From the NCBI RefSeq assembly GCF_052857255.1, contig NC_135500.1, positions 53,283,272 through 53,347,271 on the forward strand: 64,000 bases of DNA, given 5' to 3'. The position numbers and the translations under genes are program-made. Below the pieces are notes generated by a model. That model saw nothing but the letters and a program-made list of their open reading frames with translations. It had not been told where the DNA came from and did not search any database. The stretch comes from Amblyomma americanum (taxonomy: Eukaryota > Arthropoda > Arachnida > Ixodida > Ixodidae). Positions 1 through 10,019 of the stretch are shown here, piece by piece; the stretch's first letter is position 1, and each line of letters begins with the position of its first letter.

Positions 1-1774
1 TACCCACCTGATGCACCTCTGGTAAGCTCGCCGCAGCCTCATTAAGCGATGGCGGCGGCAGAAACACTATCGTACGCTCCGTACTCGCATCTCTGACCTC
101 ACCCAGCAAGCTGCCGAGTATGCTGCCCAGCTCGCTGACAATGAGTGGGTAGATAGATGCCAGAGGGCAGCAAGACAGATGTCGAGCCGCAACATTTGGC
201 GGCTATTTCAGAGTCTCATAGAACCTACACAAATGCGCTCGGGAGCGCAGAAATACCTCATTCGCGCGATACACAATTTTCAAGGAAACACAAAGCAGCT
301 AGCGAATGTATTACGCTCACAATACCTCAATCAGGATCAAGATCCGTGCGGTCAGGATTATTCCTATGCAGGCAGCGATAATCTGGAACTGGGTCAGCCT
401 TTCCAACTTAACGACCTTCGCACGGCTCTTGCCAAAATGCACGGCGCTTGCCAAAATGCGCAGGAGGACGGAGCCCGGGAGGGATAAGGTCACAGTCAAA
501 CTGTTGGCAAACCTTCCCGATCGGGCGTACGAAAACCTACTTGAATATATCAACGTAATTTAGACCGCGGACACTTTGTTGCCACCCGATTGGAAGACAT
601 CATGGTAAACTTTATCGCGAAAGCGGGAAAACCTGCAAACACAGACAACCTCCGGCCCATGTCCCTCACTTCATGCGTAGGGAGACTGATGGAAACGATG
701 GCCCGTGACCGCCTCTCGGAATATCTCGAGAGCAAGCTCACCTTCGCCGAAACCATCTTCGGCTTCCGACCTCATTAGTCCGCCCAAGACATACTTTTAC
801 AGCTTCATCGCGAGGTTCTCGGACCCATAGAACACCCACACATTGACAAGATAGTACTAGCACTCGATCGGAAGGGTGCATTTGACAATGTTAAACACGC
901 CGTCATGTTAAAACATTTCAGTGAGACCAACTGTGGTCCACATACATTCAACTACATCAAACATTTCTTAAAAGACCGCTCGGCTTATATACGCATACAA
1001 GTGACTGGTTACGGCCCGTTTGAGATGGGATCGCGGGACATACCGCAAGGCGAAGTGTTTTCCCCGCTTCCCTTTATTATTTCCATCATGCACCTCCCGG
1101 CACAGCTCGCGGGTGTCGGCGGTGCTCAGCATGCACTGTACGCCGATGACATCACCATCTGGGCTACTAAGGGAAACATAGGAGAGATGAAGGAATGCCT
1201 GCTAGCAGCGGCGATTACAGCAGAACACTATGCTACGTACTGCGGCGTCCAGTACTCTCCGTACAAGTCTGAATTTGTGCATATTCGACATTCTCCGAAA
1301 TGCAAAATTTCCGTTCAGCTCTCTCTCGCCAGCGGCCCTATCCGTGAAGCGCAGGAGCTGCGAATACTCGGTCTCTTCATTAATTAGCATCGCAAGGCAG
1401 ACACGACCCTTGCTAAACTCCGCAAAGTACGCGACCAGGTAGGCCGAAAGGTTCGTCGCGTTTCCAACAAGCGAGGAGGGTTGCGAGGTAAGGATGCAGT
1501 GCGGCTCGCCCATGTCTTCGTAACAAGTCGTGTACTGTACTCGACTCCTTACCTCCGCTTACAGAAACATGACGAAGATTGATTGGAGGTTGTACCCCGC
1601 AAAATTTTCAAGAGAGCCCTCGACCTCACGATGTCCACTTCCAACGCGCGACTGCTCGCCTTGGGGATGGTGAACACCTATCGGGAACTTCGCGAGGCGC
1701 ATTTCGTTAACCAATACACGCGTCTCGCTCATAACGTGTCCTGTGGCAGCGTTTTGGGCCGGTTACATATATAG
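1..1774 (+). pseudogene. LINE ORF2 reverse transcriptase, broken
   Basis: Reverse transcriptase remnant for target-primed retrotransposition. Visible motifs are LRPMSLTSCVGRLME (about 650-690), FGFRP (about 760), LDRKGAFDNV (about 865-895), an IPQGE block (about 1040) and the catalytic box YADDITIWA (about 1140). The fragment at 905-1387 stays open for 160 codons. Upstream, 136-540 reads as the linker between endonuclease and RT, and 1390-1774 as the thumb and connection region. There are stops at about 776 and 1387 and several frame changes. The A to R change in LDRKGAF, where the family has A, also argues for decay. Confidence 0.8.
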
Positions 1775-1879
1775 CATGGCCACCATACGGTGGAACGGGC
1801 TCAAGTGCCTGAACTGTGGAGACGCACCCTCTATGGTCGACCTTTTCCGGCTAACATGAACAAGTAGGACCATAATGGC

Positions 1880-3079
1880 TGGCGCCAGGCACAGGTGGAT
1901 GCTTTGCACCACCACTATGGCTCAAAGAAACACGTCTTCTACGGTGACATTACAGGCCCGTACCAATCCAGGGGGAAATTGTGCGCAGCTTGAGTCATGC
2001 ACTAGGGAAAACAGGTGGACGGGCTCTCGTTCAGAGCGCCCAGCTCAAATCATGCGGAGGAGGTAGCGATCACCCTCGCAACCTCTAATAATAATAATAA
2101 TAATTGGTTTTTGGGGAAAGGAAATGGCGCAGTATCTGTCTCATATCGTTGGACACCTTAACCGCGCCGTAAGGGAAGGGATAAAGGAGGGCGTGAAAGA
2201 AGAAAGGAAGAATAGGTGCCGTAGTGGAGGGCTCCGGAATAATTTCGACCACCTGGGGATCTTTAACGTGCACTGACATCGCACAGCACACGGGCGCCTT
2301 AGCGTTTTTCCTCCATAAAAACGCAGCCGCCGCGGTCGGGTTCGAACCCGGGAACTCCGGATCAGTAGTCGAGCGCACTAACCACTGAGCCACCGCGGCG
2401 GGGCTACTCATCCCGACTCTAAATTCATCCTCACAGACTCTCCCGGAGCCTGTCGCAACTTTGAGTTCAGTTGGATTACTCCGATTGCTTAACAAATAAT
2501 TCACCAGAGCACTCGCGACTACGATCCAGCTCTTCGCTGAGTCATATGGGTCCCCGGCCACCATGGCATGCCAGGTAACGAAGCCGCCCATGAGGCAGCC
2601 CGCGCACCCACCGGCCACCAGGCATTTCTTGGGCGGACGTTAACCCATATCACAGTCCTCTTCTTTCTTTTAAAGACATTACTTAGCACTATCGTGCCGA
2701 ACACCGGCGCTAACCGGTTCCTATGAAGGAACTGGGTAAAGCTGGCGAACGAACTCTCCTTAGGCTCTTTACAAACACCCTGCTGCGCCCGGCGGTTTTC
2801 AAGCAATTTGACTCTTCTTTTGACAGCGGCTGCTCATTCTGTGGGCAGGCAGCCGACACCTTTCACATGATTTGGACATGCAGGCCAAATCTTTCTCTCC
2901 CCCAACACCCCTTCCCCTACCTGAGAGGACAGGGAGGCGGCTCTGCTCGGCTGCCAGGAACTATCGGCCCAACAGGTCCTGGTTCTGCGGACCTGCGCCG
3001 AGGTCAGGACCAACGGGGTACAGGAATGAGGGCGAGACCCACTAGTGGCCTCTCCACGAGAACCTCTCTGTACGTATAG
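1880..3079 (+). pseudogene. LINE ORF2 RNase H and C-terminal Cys motif, split by SINE
   Basis: The RNase H start is visible as FYGDITGPYQS (about 1940-1970), a degenerate form of the YTD-type active-site strand. EEVAITLAT (about 2055-2080) follows, then after the SINE come FILTDSPGACRNF (about 2415-2460) and PGHHGMPGNEAAHEAA (about 2555-2600). The frame ends in a C-x2-C zinc motif, GCSFCGQAADTFHMIWTC (about 2827-2880), typical of the C-terminus of arthropod LINEs of this group. Removing the SINE restores a sensible order. Several stops remain, so it is not functional. Confidence 0.75.
2085..2403 (-). mobile_element. tRNA-derived tick SINE (Ruka-like), full length
   Basis: Read on the minus strand it starts with a tRNA-like head: CGCGGTGGCTCAGTGGTTAG (A-box region), then GGTTCGAACCC, a perfect pol III B box. 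A conserved body follows (GTCAGTGCACGTTAAAGATC, CCAGGTGGTCGAAATTATTC) and a tail ending in GAGACAGATACTGCGCCATT and repeated TTA triplets. It sits inside the LINE RNase H region. The same family recurs at least seven times in the window. Confidence 0.9.
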
Positions 3080-3105
3080 ATTAATAAATGCATTTCACCA
3101 CCACC

Positions 3106-3483
3106 ACCTTGACAATACTTAATGATGTTCAAATAAAATACTTGTGCTTCTACAGAAGCAGAAATGAAAAGTACATCCTTTTTAAAATTCTTTCCGATAG
3201 AATGGCTGTTCATAATAAAAAAATTCCAGCTTTAAAGTAGTTCTACATCAATATTTACTAAATCCCTAACGATGAAAAAATTTGTTTTGAGCGCACATGT
3301 TTCAACTTTCCGTAAATGCTTACAATGCAGTATATTTCCGTCAGAAATAATTATTATCTACACAAGGAGGAGTACTTATGAAGTCAAATATGTGCGCTTC
3401 AATAACGTGAGGGCAGTAAGATTTTCAGAAAGTCACCTGTTTCGCCACGCGCTGGCATACACATTTTCGCTACTACAAAATTA
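3106..3483. other. no gene seen
   Basis: AT-rich sequence between the end of the LINE and a SINE. No coding frame with a recognisable motif and no clear repeat was seen. Short open frames exist, but their composition is ordinary. Confidence 0.5.
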
Positions 3484-3790
3484 TGGCCCCGCCGCGCTGG
3501 CTCAGGGGTCAGGGCGCTCGACTACTGATTTGGAGTTTCCGGGTTTGAACCCGACCGCGACGGCCGCATTTAAATGGAGGCGAAACAGTTTGGCGTGTGC
3601 TGTGCGATGTTAGTGCACGTTAAAAATCCCCAGGTGGTCGAAGTTATTCCGCAGCCTACCACTGCGGCACCTATTTCCTCCTTTCTTCTTTAAATCTCTC
3701 CTTTATCTCTTTCCTTACGTCGAAGTTCAGGTGTCTGCCGAAATATGAGACAGATACTGCGCCACTTCTTTGTCCTAACCAATTTTCAAT
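3484..3790 (+). mobile_element. tRNA-derived SINE, full length, diverged
   Basis: The head matches the family (CCGCGCTGGCTCAGGGGTCA) but the B box is altered to GGTTTGAACCC. Body and tail agree with the other copies: a GTTAGTGCACGTTAAAAATC block, CCCAGGTGGTCGAAGTTATT, and a GAGACAGATACTGCGCCACT tail. It ends in a weak A/T-rich tail near 3790. Confidence 0.85.
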
Positions 3791-3842
3791 TTTCAAAGTT
3801 AAGGCATCTCTCGCGGAACAAATTTTTCGTTTCTGCGACAAA

Positions 3843-3915
3843 GTTTACAAGTTTAGGTGTCCACCGATATGTGAGACAGATACTGTGCCATTTCCTTTCC
3901 CTAAAAACCAATTTT
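3843..3915 (+). mobile_element. SINE 3' tail fragment
   Basis: About 70 bp match only the 3' tail of the SINE family (GGTGTCCACCGATATGTGAG, then CAGATACTGTGCCATTTCC and an ACCAATTTT end). No head or body is present. It lies 50 bp downstream of a complete copy, so it may be a second 5'-truncated insertion or a partial tandem duplication. Confidence 0.7.
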
Positions 3916-4738
3916 ATTCATATATCGCGTAAAAACGTTTGCCATCTTTTCACAGAAGAAGTGCAGTAGAATGAGACAGAGTGAGCGAGTGCTTACGCGT
4001 CCGATCCAGTGTACTTGCCAAGGCAGCTGATGAATGTTCCGGGAATTATTTGCGCCAGGTTCGGGATTTCGTGAATAGGCTAAAGAAAGAGAGGATGAGG
4101 CAAGCACTTGTTTAGTATTGTTGGTCAAGGTGGCGCATGGAAGTTAAGTTGTCATTGAATAAAAACCTTTGAGCGCGCGGCGGCGACCCGCACTGGAGCA
4201 ACAAAAGCATGTTTGTAGAAGTAGCAGTAATAGTAGTGGTTTGTTAAAATAATCGTAAAAAGTAAGAATAACATTTCTAATTTCCTCGGCATCTGCCATC
4301 GACACTAGAGCACCTGAGCTGGGGCAACAGAAATAAAGGATAGCAGGTCCGAAATTGAAATCTCGCAAATGTCTGATACAAGTCTTCTATCACGTAGTTT
4401 TTAATTTTTTTTTAACTTCAACTCATGCAATCTGTAAAAATTCGTTTCTGCAAATAATATTGTCATGTTCCTTTGGTATGAGGTCTTTACTTTGTCAATG
4501 AACTTCAGCGTGATCTCATCACTTAGTCACGTGACAACGATTTTTTAGTCATCTTGTCACGTGACTTTGGTATGACGTCATTATTTGACAATTGAACTAC
4601 AAATTTTTGCATCATCGTGTCACCTGATTTTAGTATGACGACATCGCTTATCCTCATTATCATCGTTTCCATCATTGTTACATTCCTAAATCTCGTTTGC
4701 ATTAATTGATTTCTGGTAATTGTCGTATATATATATAG
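3916..4738. other. no gene seen; imperfect spaced repeat near 4469-4650
   Basis: No coding motif was recognised. Three imperfect copies of a TTGGTATGAC-type motif occur near 4473, 4567 and 4632. Two of them lie close to TCACGTGAC palindromes (about 4528 and 4557), and one contains TGACGTCA. The spacing is uneven, so this is not a clean tandem array. Confidence 0.4.
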
Positions 4739-4915
4739 ATTTAAGAGAAGTGGGCACTTCTACAGACACATTTATTTATCAGCGTTTCGACCGCGGTGCG
4801 GTCTTCTTCACGGCTGTAGTAGTCTCGACGACTACTACAGTCCTGAAGAAGACAGCACCGCGGTCGAAACGTTGATAAATAATGTGTCTTTGTAGAAGTG
4901 CCCACTTCTCTTAAA
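4739..4915. repeat. near-perfect hairpin (foldback) with Penelope-type terminal motif
   Basis: Arms of about 70 bp (4739-4809 and 4844-4915) are reverse complements around a short palindromic centre (4816-4839). Each arm contains the GTTTCGACCGCGGTGC / GAAACG motif that also appears, in another version, in the Penelope-like terminal repeats at 21.6, 29.2 and 33.4 kb. The hairpin is followed by a TA tract. It may be an end fragment of a Penelope-like element in inverted arrangement, or a small non-autonomous element built from it. Confidence 0.8.
4840..4876 (+). ncRNA. hammerhead ribozyme-like core
   Basis: The order of parts matches a minimal hammerhead: a short helix I strand (GTC, 4840-4842), CTGAAGA (4843-4849, fits CUGANGA), a helix II (GAC with GTC, 4851-4853 and 4863-4865), GAAA (4866-4869), then CGTT and GAT, which can pair with the first GTC as helix I. 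Helix III would be only ACG/GTT, so activity would need a dimer, as reported for hammerheads of Penelope-like elements. The other arm has the same layout on the minus strand but with changed core bases. This is read by eye; no folding was computed. Confidence 0.55.
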
Positions 4916-4951
4916 CCTTTATTCTGCGGAGCCAATGGAACCTACATTCGT

Positions 4952-5361
<410 letters not shown>

Positions 5362-6185
5362 TGTCGCATATGATAGGGAGTCTGAAATAGAAGTATGAAC
5401 GAAAAAGGTTTGAAGAAGACGGCGATGATGGCGATAACGATGACGTGGATTAACCGAACAATAATGAAGATGAAGTATTCGGTGAGGTGGGAAGAGATGA
5501 TTGGTGGAGAAGAGAAGAGGACGACGACAAGGATTGCGTGAACTAACGCCAAGGCTATAAAAGCGCGAGGGAGAGCGAGGCACGGGGGGGAGGGGGAGGG
5601 TAAACACAGATGTGGAGGCTCCGGCGAGTCAGGCACATTTTGGCTGGGTGAGGGACGCCGGCTACTTCCCCGGTGAGCTTGAGTTATACGACTTCGCACC
5701 GTGGACTTCCTGCCGTTCGTGAGCCCGTTCAGGGGAGTCAACGAAAGATGCTACCGCCTGCTACGGCCAGGGATGTCTTCAGTGTTGTTGCCACACATCC
5801 GGGTGGTGCTCCCCACGCCAAAATCACCGGCATCCCCTCCACGGGCGCATGGACCGGGAGCTTGTACGACGCAGCCAACACGCCGCCAGCGACGCCAGCC
5901 TGAGCGCGTCGAACACCACCTCGACGCCGGCTACTGTACCCATGCAACGCCGCATCCGCACTGATCCAACAGTGAGCACGAACGCCGACCGATAACAGTA
6001 GAACGCTAGTAGTAGACGCTAATAGCACTGTTCCCGGGTCACGTGTACTGATAGTCTTTGTTTAGTGTTTTGTTTTGTGTGCTGGTCTTTGTGCCACGTA
6101 GCGTGTACTAAATGTTCGTCTGTGCGGGTACACCTGTCGCCTAGTCGATTCTTTCGGTCCGAGTGTTCTCCGGGGAGATCCGTTC
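5362..6185 (+). repeat. 5' LTR of the RT-less element
   Basis: It begins TGTCGCATATGATAGG and matches 8968-9774 along its length, including the segment around the TATA box, the CCAAGGCTATAAAAG block and the end GAGTGTTCTCCGGGG. The end is set by comparison with the other LTRs, which finish near GATCCGTGACA. The boundary is accurate to within about 10 bp. An extra G-rich and polypurine stretch occurs near 5583-5600. Confidence 0.8.
5556..5563 (+). promoter_or_regulatory. TATA box of the 5' LTR
   Basis: TATAAAAG is preceded by AACTAACGCCAAGGC and followed by a G/A-rich stretch. The same block is at the equivalent place in the 3' LTR (9162-9169), as expected for the pol II promoter in U3/R. Confidence 0.7.
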
Positions 6186-6344
6186 TTGATCACAGTTTTG
6201 AAGCGGTGCGTGACAATATTGTGACAGAGCAGTTTTGAGTAAGTTGCAGTCCAACGCTGGCGCTATTCCTGAAAGAAAGTTGAGTTCATTGGAAGAGTTT
6301 GCCACACTGCAGACCAATTCCTCGAGGCTCAAGGGCTGAGAAAT

Positions 6345-7275
6345 ATGAGTAAGGCAAAGGAGGAAATACAAAAGGTCCTAGCGACAGGTGCGAAAAAAGC
6401 AAGAGCCTATGGCGGTGCATCTAAGGCGCCAGTAATGTTTCCTCTGAGACAAGGTGGGACACCGTGCAGATGACTGTCGGAATAGTAGCGTTGCCCAAAA
6501 GACACAGGTTGTGTTCCAAGGTTGTAAGAGGAGAGGACACACTGCAAATGAGTGCCGATATAGAACGCAGGACCAAGCTACATGCGTCGTCGACTCTCTT
6601 CCAGAACATGCCACAAAACCTGAAGTTCCACAGTTAAAAGGAGAGCAAACACCGCTGAAAAATGAGGCGGTGACTGAAACACCCAATTCGAAAGCAGCAA
6701 TGCCGGTGGTGATTGGGCAAATAGGGTACCGCCCTATATTGGTGCTTAGAGGCAGCAGAGACAACAGAGTAATGGTTCGGAAAAGCCTGGTGAAGGACGA
6801 GGATCTAACAGGGGAAGCGTCGGCCGTCACTCTTGTAGATAGGTCAGTAAGGTACCTTCCTGAAGCCAGGATTCTAGTGCCCACGCCATTTTATACATCG
6901 CAGGTAGTGAAAAAATGTGCAGAGCATCCCATCTACCATCTTATCTCGGGAAACATTACGTGTGCAAGAAGTGCAGAAGACCCCGATCCCGAGTGGAGGA
7001 TGTTCGACGTTGAAGAACACCGAAAGGAGGAAATGCCCACGACAGCTCAAGCGGGTGATGGGGAAGTCAGTTTCTCGTCTGCAGTGGAGACAAGAGCTCA
7101 GGCGACAGTCCGAGCAACGCAGCGTCCGCTCTCTACTCCAGTTACGATGTGTCTGAGCGTAACACCGGGCGAAATTGCAATTAGGCAAAGAGAAGACCCG
7201 AGCTTGAAAGCCTCCTTCGAAAGAGCCGAGGAAAAAGGGAAAAGAAAGAGGAGTCGTACATTATTCGAATATTAG
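6345..7275 (+). pseudogene. gag zinc-finger and protease region of LTR element, broken
   Basis: MGHRADDC at 6454 is the second half of a CCHC zinc knuckle. GCKRRGHTANEC (about 6520-6555) is a second knuckle that has lost one Cys. The rest of the frame at 6454-7275 (273 codons) would be the protease region and the linker to integrase (IAIRQREDPSLKASFERA near its end), but no D[ST]G protease triad could be found. A start at 6345 precedes it in another frame. It lacks the N-terminal gag helices. RT is absent between this and the integrase. Confidence 0.7.
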
Positions 7276-7338
7276 TTGGTAAACGGTCTTCTGCACAGGG
7301 AATGCATATTTAGCCCTTGAAGATGGGTCCAACAGCTG

Positions 7339-8385
7339 GTGTTACCGAAAGATATGAGAGAGACAGTGTTACGCTTAGGACATGCTGTCATTACGGCCGG
7401 ACACCCGGGTGTTCAGAAAACGGTGTCCAGGACCACCGAGTCCTTCTGGCCAAGTGTCCTGAGTGACGGTAAATGCTTTGTTCGCTCATGTGACGTGTGC
7501 CTGCGCACAGTTCCGAAGGGTAGAGTTGGCCCCGTGCCTCTGGGCAAGATGCCAGCCATCAACGTACCGTTTCAAAGAGTGGCTATTGACATTGTGGGGC
7601 GAATATTTCCAGTATCCGCCAGAGGCAATGGATATGTGCTTAATATGATTGACGTGGCCACTCGTTATCTTCACGCTATTCCATTCAAGACAATTGACAG
7701 TGTCCAAGTGGCGGTGGGTCTTGTGGAGATGTTCTCGCGTTATGGGTTCGCGAGGGAAATTTTCATTGACCGGGCCTCGAACTTCACGTCGGTGCTAATA
7801 AAGGAGGTTAACCGCCATTTGTCAGTAAGGCAGTTACTAGCAGCGGCATATCATCCCATGTCTAATGGGCTTGCAGAGCGGGTCAACGGCGCCCTCAAAA
7901 ATATGATCAAGAAAATGCGCCAGGAGAGGCCTACTGATTGGGATAGGTATCTGCCAGTTCTTTTGTTCGCTTACGGCGAAGTGACGCAAATCAGTCTTGG
8001 GTTCTCGCCCTTCGAGATGTTGTATGGAGGAACCGTTAGAGGCTCACTTATAATACTCAAGGAGCTGTGGACCAATAAAGAGGTTGCGTCAGATCTCAAG
8101 ACAACATACACATGCCTTCTTGAGTGGCGGGACAAGTTGGAGGAAATATGCAGGCTTGTACACCATGGCCTGCAAAGGGCGCACGAATGCTATAAGGGCT
8201 ACTATGACACGAAAGCCACTCACAGAAATCTGAATCCGGGCGACAGGGTTCTCATCCTGCTACCCACGGATCATAATAAGTTACTGATGCATTGTAAGGG
8301 CCCTTACCTTGTGACGCAGCAGAAAAATGACATGGATATTGAGTTATTGATACATGAAAAAAGGAAGGTTTTTCATGTATGTTGA
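7339..8385 (+). CDS. retrotransposon integrase (Ty3/gypsy type)
   Basis: A 348-codon open frame. In order it has an HHCC zinc domain (H-x3-H in GHAVITAGHPGVQ, then CDVC about 50 residues later) and a DDE core: AIDIVGRIF (first Asp), IDRASNF (second Asp), then PMSNGLAERVNG (Glu). The second block is normally TDRG or SDRG; here G is replaced by A. The C-terminal part (NPGDRVLILLP, about residue 300) is the usual chromodomain-less end domain. It would insert element cDNA into host DNA. The frame is open, but the element lacks RT, so it is probably not active by itself. Confidence 0.85.
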   Translation: MLPKDMRETVLRLGHAVITAGHPGVQKTVSRTTESFWPSVLSDGKCFVRSCDVCLRTVPKGRVGPVPLGKMPAINVPFQRVAIDIVGRIFPVSARGNGYVLNMIDVATRYLHAIPFKTIDSVQVAVGLVEMFSRYGFAREIFIDRASNFTSVLIKEVNRHLSVRQLLAAAYHPMSNGLAERVNGALKNMIKKMRQERPTDWDRYLPVLLFAYGEVTQISLGFSPFEMLYGGTVRGSLIILKELWTNKEVASDLKTTYTCLLEWRDKLEEICRLVHHGLQRAHECYKGYYDTKATHRNLNPGDRVLILLPTDHNKLLMHCKGPYLVTQQKNDMDIELLIHEKRKVFHVC

Positions 8386-8645
8386 AGAAATACGAAAAAA
8401 GAGGTCCCGTACGGCAGTACGCCCCCAATTTAGCGCTCGATAGTGCCGGAGGAGACAGGTGATGTTGCCGAGGCGCCCACTTCCAGTGTGAAGAAAATTG
8501 TAGGATGGGATAAGGAACTAATGAACCCCAATTTGAATGTAGACAGACGATCACAGCTCTACTCCGAATCAAGGGGGATGTGCTTTCAGATGCTCCACAC
8601 AAAACGAAGGTCATATGCTGCAAAATTAGCTCTGTACAGATAGAG
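8386..8645 (+). pseudogene. linker before reverse transcriptase (DAPHKT motif)
   Basis: Directly after integrase the sequence reads, with one frame change, as the region that normally precedes RT in gypsy pol: WDKELMNPNLNVDRRSQL and then VLSDAPHKTKVICC, close to the family motif FxDVFSDxPGKT. It ends after EPTKR at about 8645, where RT should follow. Position downstream of integrase supports a Gmr1-like pol order with RT and RNase H deleted. Confidence 0.6.
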
Positions 8646-8967
8646 CCAACTAAACGTCTGTAGCCACCTTTGGGATGTATCTTATTTTTGTTGTGGGTGT
8701 GGTGCGCTTATACAAGGAATTGTGTTGTAGACATTGGCATGTTTATTAAGGACATCGTACCGACAACGCTAGTGGTGTGTTAATGTTGCGAAAATGCTAT
8801 TTGGTGTGCTGTGTCAGTGTTGTGCTTTTGGCGAGTGATTTACTTCTGCGGTATGTTGTGTGCTGGTTCCAGAATCGACACAGAAGATAGTCGATTGGCT
8901 GGAAGGTGCGAAGATGAGGATGCTGTGAGCAGTTCTTCATGGAAGAACTCTTGAGAGAGTGGGGCCC

Positions 8968-9774
8968 TGGTCACATGTGATAGAGAGTTTGAAATAAAAG
9001 TACGAACAAAAAAGGCTTGATGAAGGCGACGAGGATGGCGATAAGGATGTTGGGGATTAACCGAAGTATAAAGATGAAGCATTCGGTGAGGTAGGAAGAC
9101 ATGATTCGTGGAGAAGAGAGGAAGAGAACGACAACAAGAATACGTGAACTAACTCCAAGGCTATAAAAGTGCGAGGGAGAGCGAGGCACTTGGGAGAACA
9201 AAGAAACGGAGGCTCGGTGGGTCAGGGACGCTTCGGCTGGAAGAGAGCGACGCCGGCTACTGCTCCGCTGAGCTTGGGTTCTATACCTTCGCACCGTGTT
9301 CTTCCTGCCATTCCTGAGCCCTTTCTGACGATTCAATGGAGGACGCTACCACCAGCTACGACCCGGGGTGTCTCTAGTGCTTTTGCCGTCCATCCGAGTG
9401 GGGCCCCCAACGCCGACAACACCGGCATCACTTCCACGGGCGCTTGGACCGGGAGCCTGTACGACGCACCCAGCGACGCCAGCCGCAGCACCTCGAATGC
9501 CATCTCGACGCCACTACTAGAGCCATACAGCGCCGCATCCGCACCGATCCAACAGTAAGTACGAACGCCGACCGCTAACAGTAGAACGCTAGTAGTAGAC
9601 CCTAGTAGGTGTGTTCCCGGGTCGTGTTTATTGATAGTCTGTGTTTTGTGTTAGTTTTGTTAGTTTTGTGTGCTAGTGTTTGTGTCACGTAGCGTGTATT
9701 AATCGTGAGTCTGTGTGGGTACACCTGTCACCTAGTCTTTTCGGTCTGAGTGTTCTCCGGGTTGATCCGTGATA
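8968..9774 (+). repeat. 3' LTR of the RT-less element
   Basis: It starts TGGTCACATGTGATAG and aligns with the 5' LTR to GTGTTCTCCGGGTTGATCC. A TATAAAAG box is at 9162-9169. The two LTRs differ at many positions and by small indels, so the insertion is not recent. The region 8646-8967 between the RT lead-in and this LTR holds no coding motif but is shared with the second element (revcomp at about 44460-44680). Confidence 0.8.
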
Positions 9775-10019
9775 CCATGTCGCATCGAGATGGTAAATAA
9801 ACCTTTTCAAACTATCCCCTCTCGGTACCCAATCATCCCATTTATCGGTGGCGGGAACCTACTGGGAGCATGGGGGATAGTGGCGCAGTGAAAAAAGTGA
9901 TGCTCCTGTCTTCGCTGAAAAGGTCTATGCAGCGCGGATTAATGCAGGATTCCCTATAAGTGCGCAGCTAGTCATTGGTCCCCACTATTCTCCACCTACA
10001 AGTCAAGGTATATAAAACA
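9775..10019. other. no gene seen; AATAAA-containing flank
   Basis: After the LTR the sequence has AAATAAACC and CTATCCCC blocks that look like the end of another LTR or LINE, but no partner was found in the window. Confidence 0.4.

Larger units (their letters stand above)
1..3105 (+). mobile_element. I-clade LINE copy 1, decayed
   Basis: Fragments of one non-LTR retrotransposon ORF2 occur in order on the plus strand: the linker before RT, the reverse transcriptase, a C-terminal connection, RNase H and a final Cys/His motif. The 5' end lies outside the window. The 3' end is near 3105, where an AATAAA-like signal is followed by repeated CAC triplets. The order RT then RNase H fits the I group. 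Many stops and frameshifts show that the copy is dead. A SINE interrupts it at 2085-2403. Confidence 0.85.
5362..9774 (+). mobile_element. RT-less Ty3/gypsy-type LTR retrotransposon, integrase-first order
   Basis: Two direct LTRs of about 800 bp bound an internal region of about 2.8 kb. The region encodes gag zinc-finger remnants, then an integrase, then a stretch that looks like the linker before RT. RT and RNase H are missing. A conventional gypsy pol has integrase last. Here integrase follows gag/protease directly and the RT lead-in follows integrase, which fits the unusual Gmr1-like order. A second copy with the same architecture lies at 44339-47199. Confidence 0.8.
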
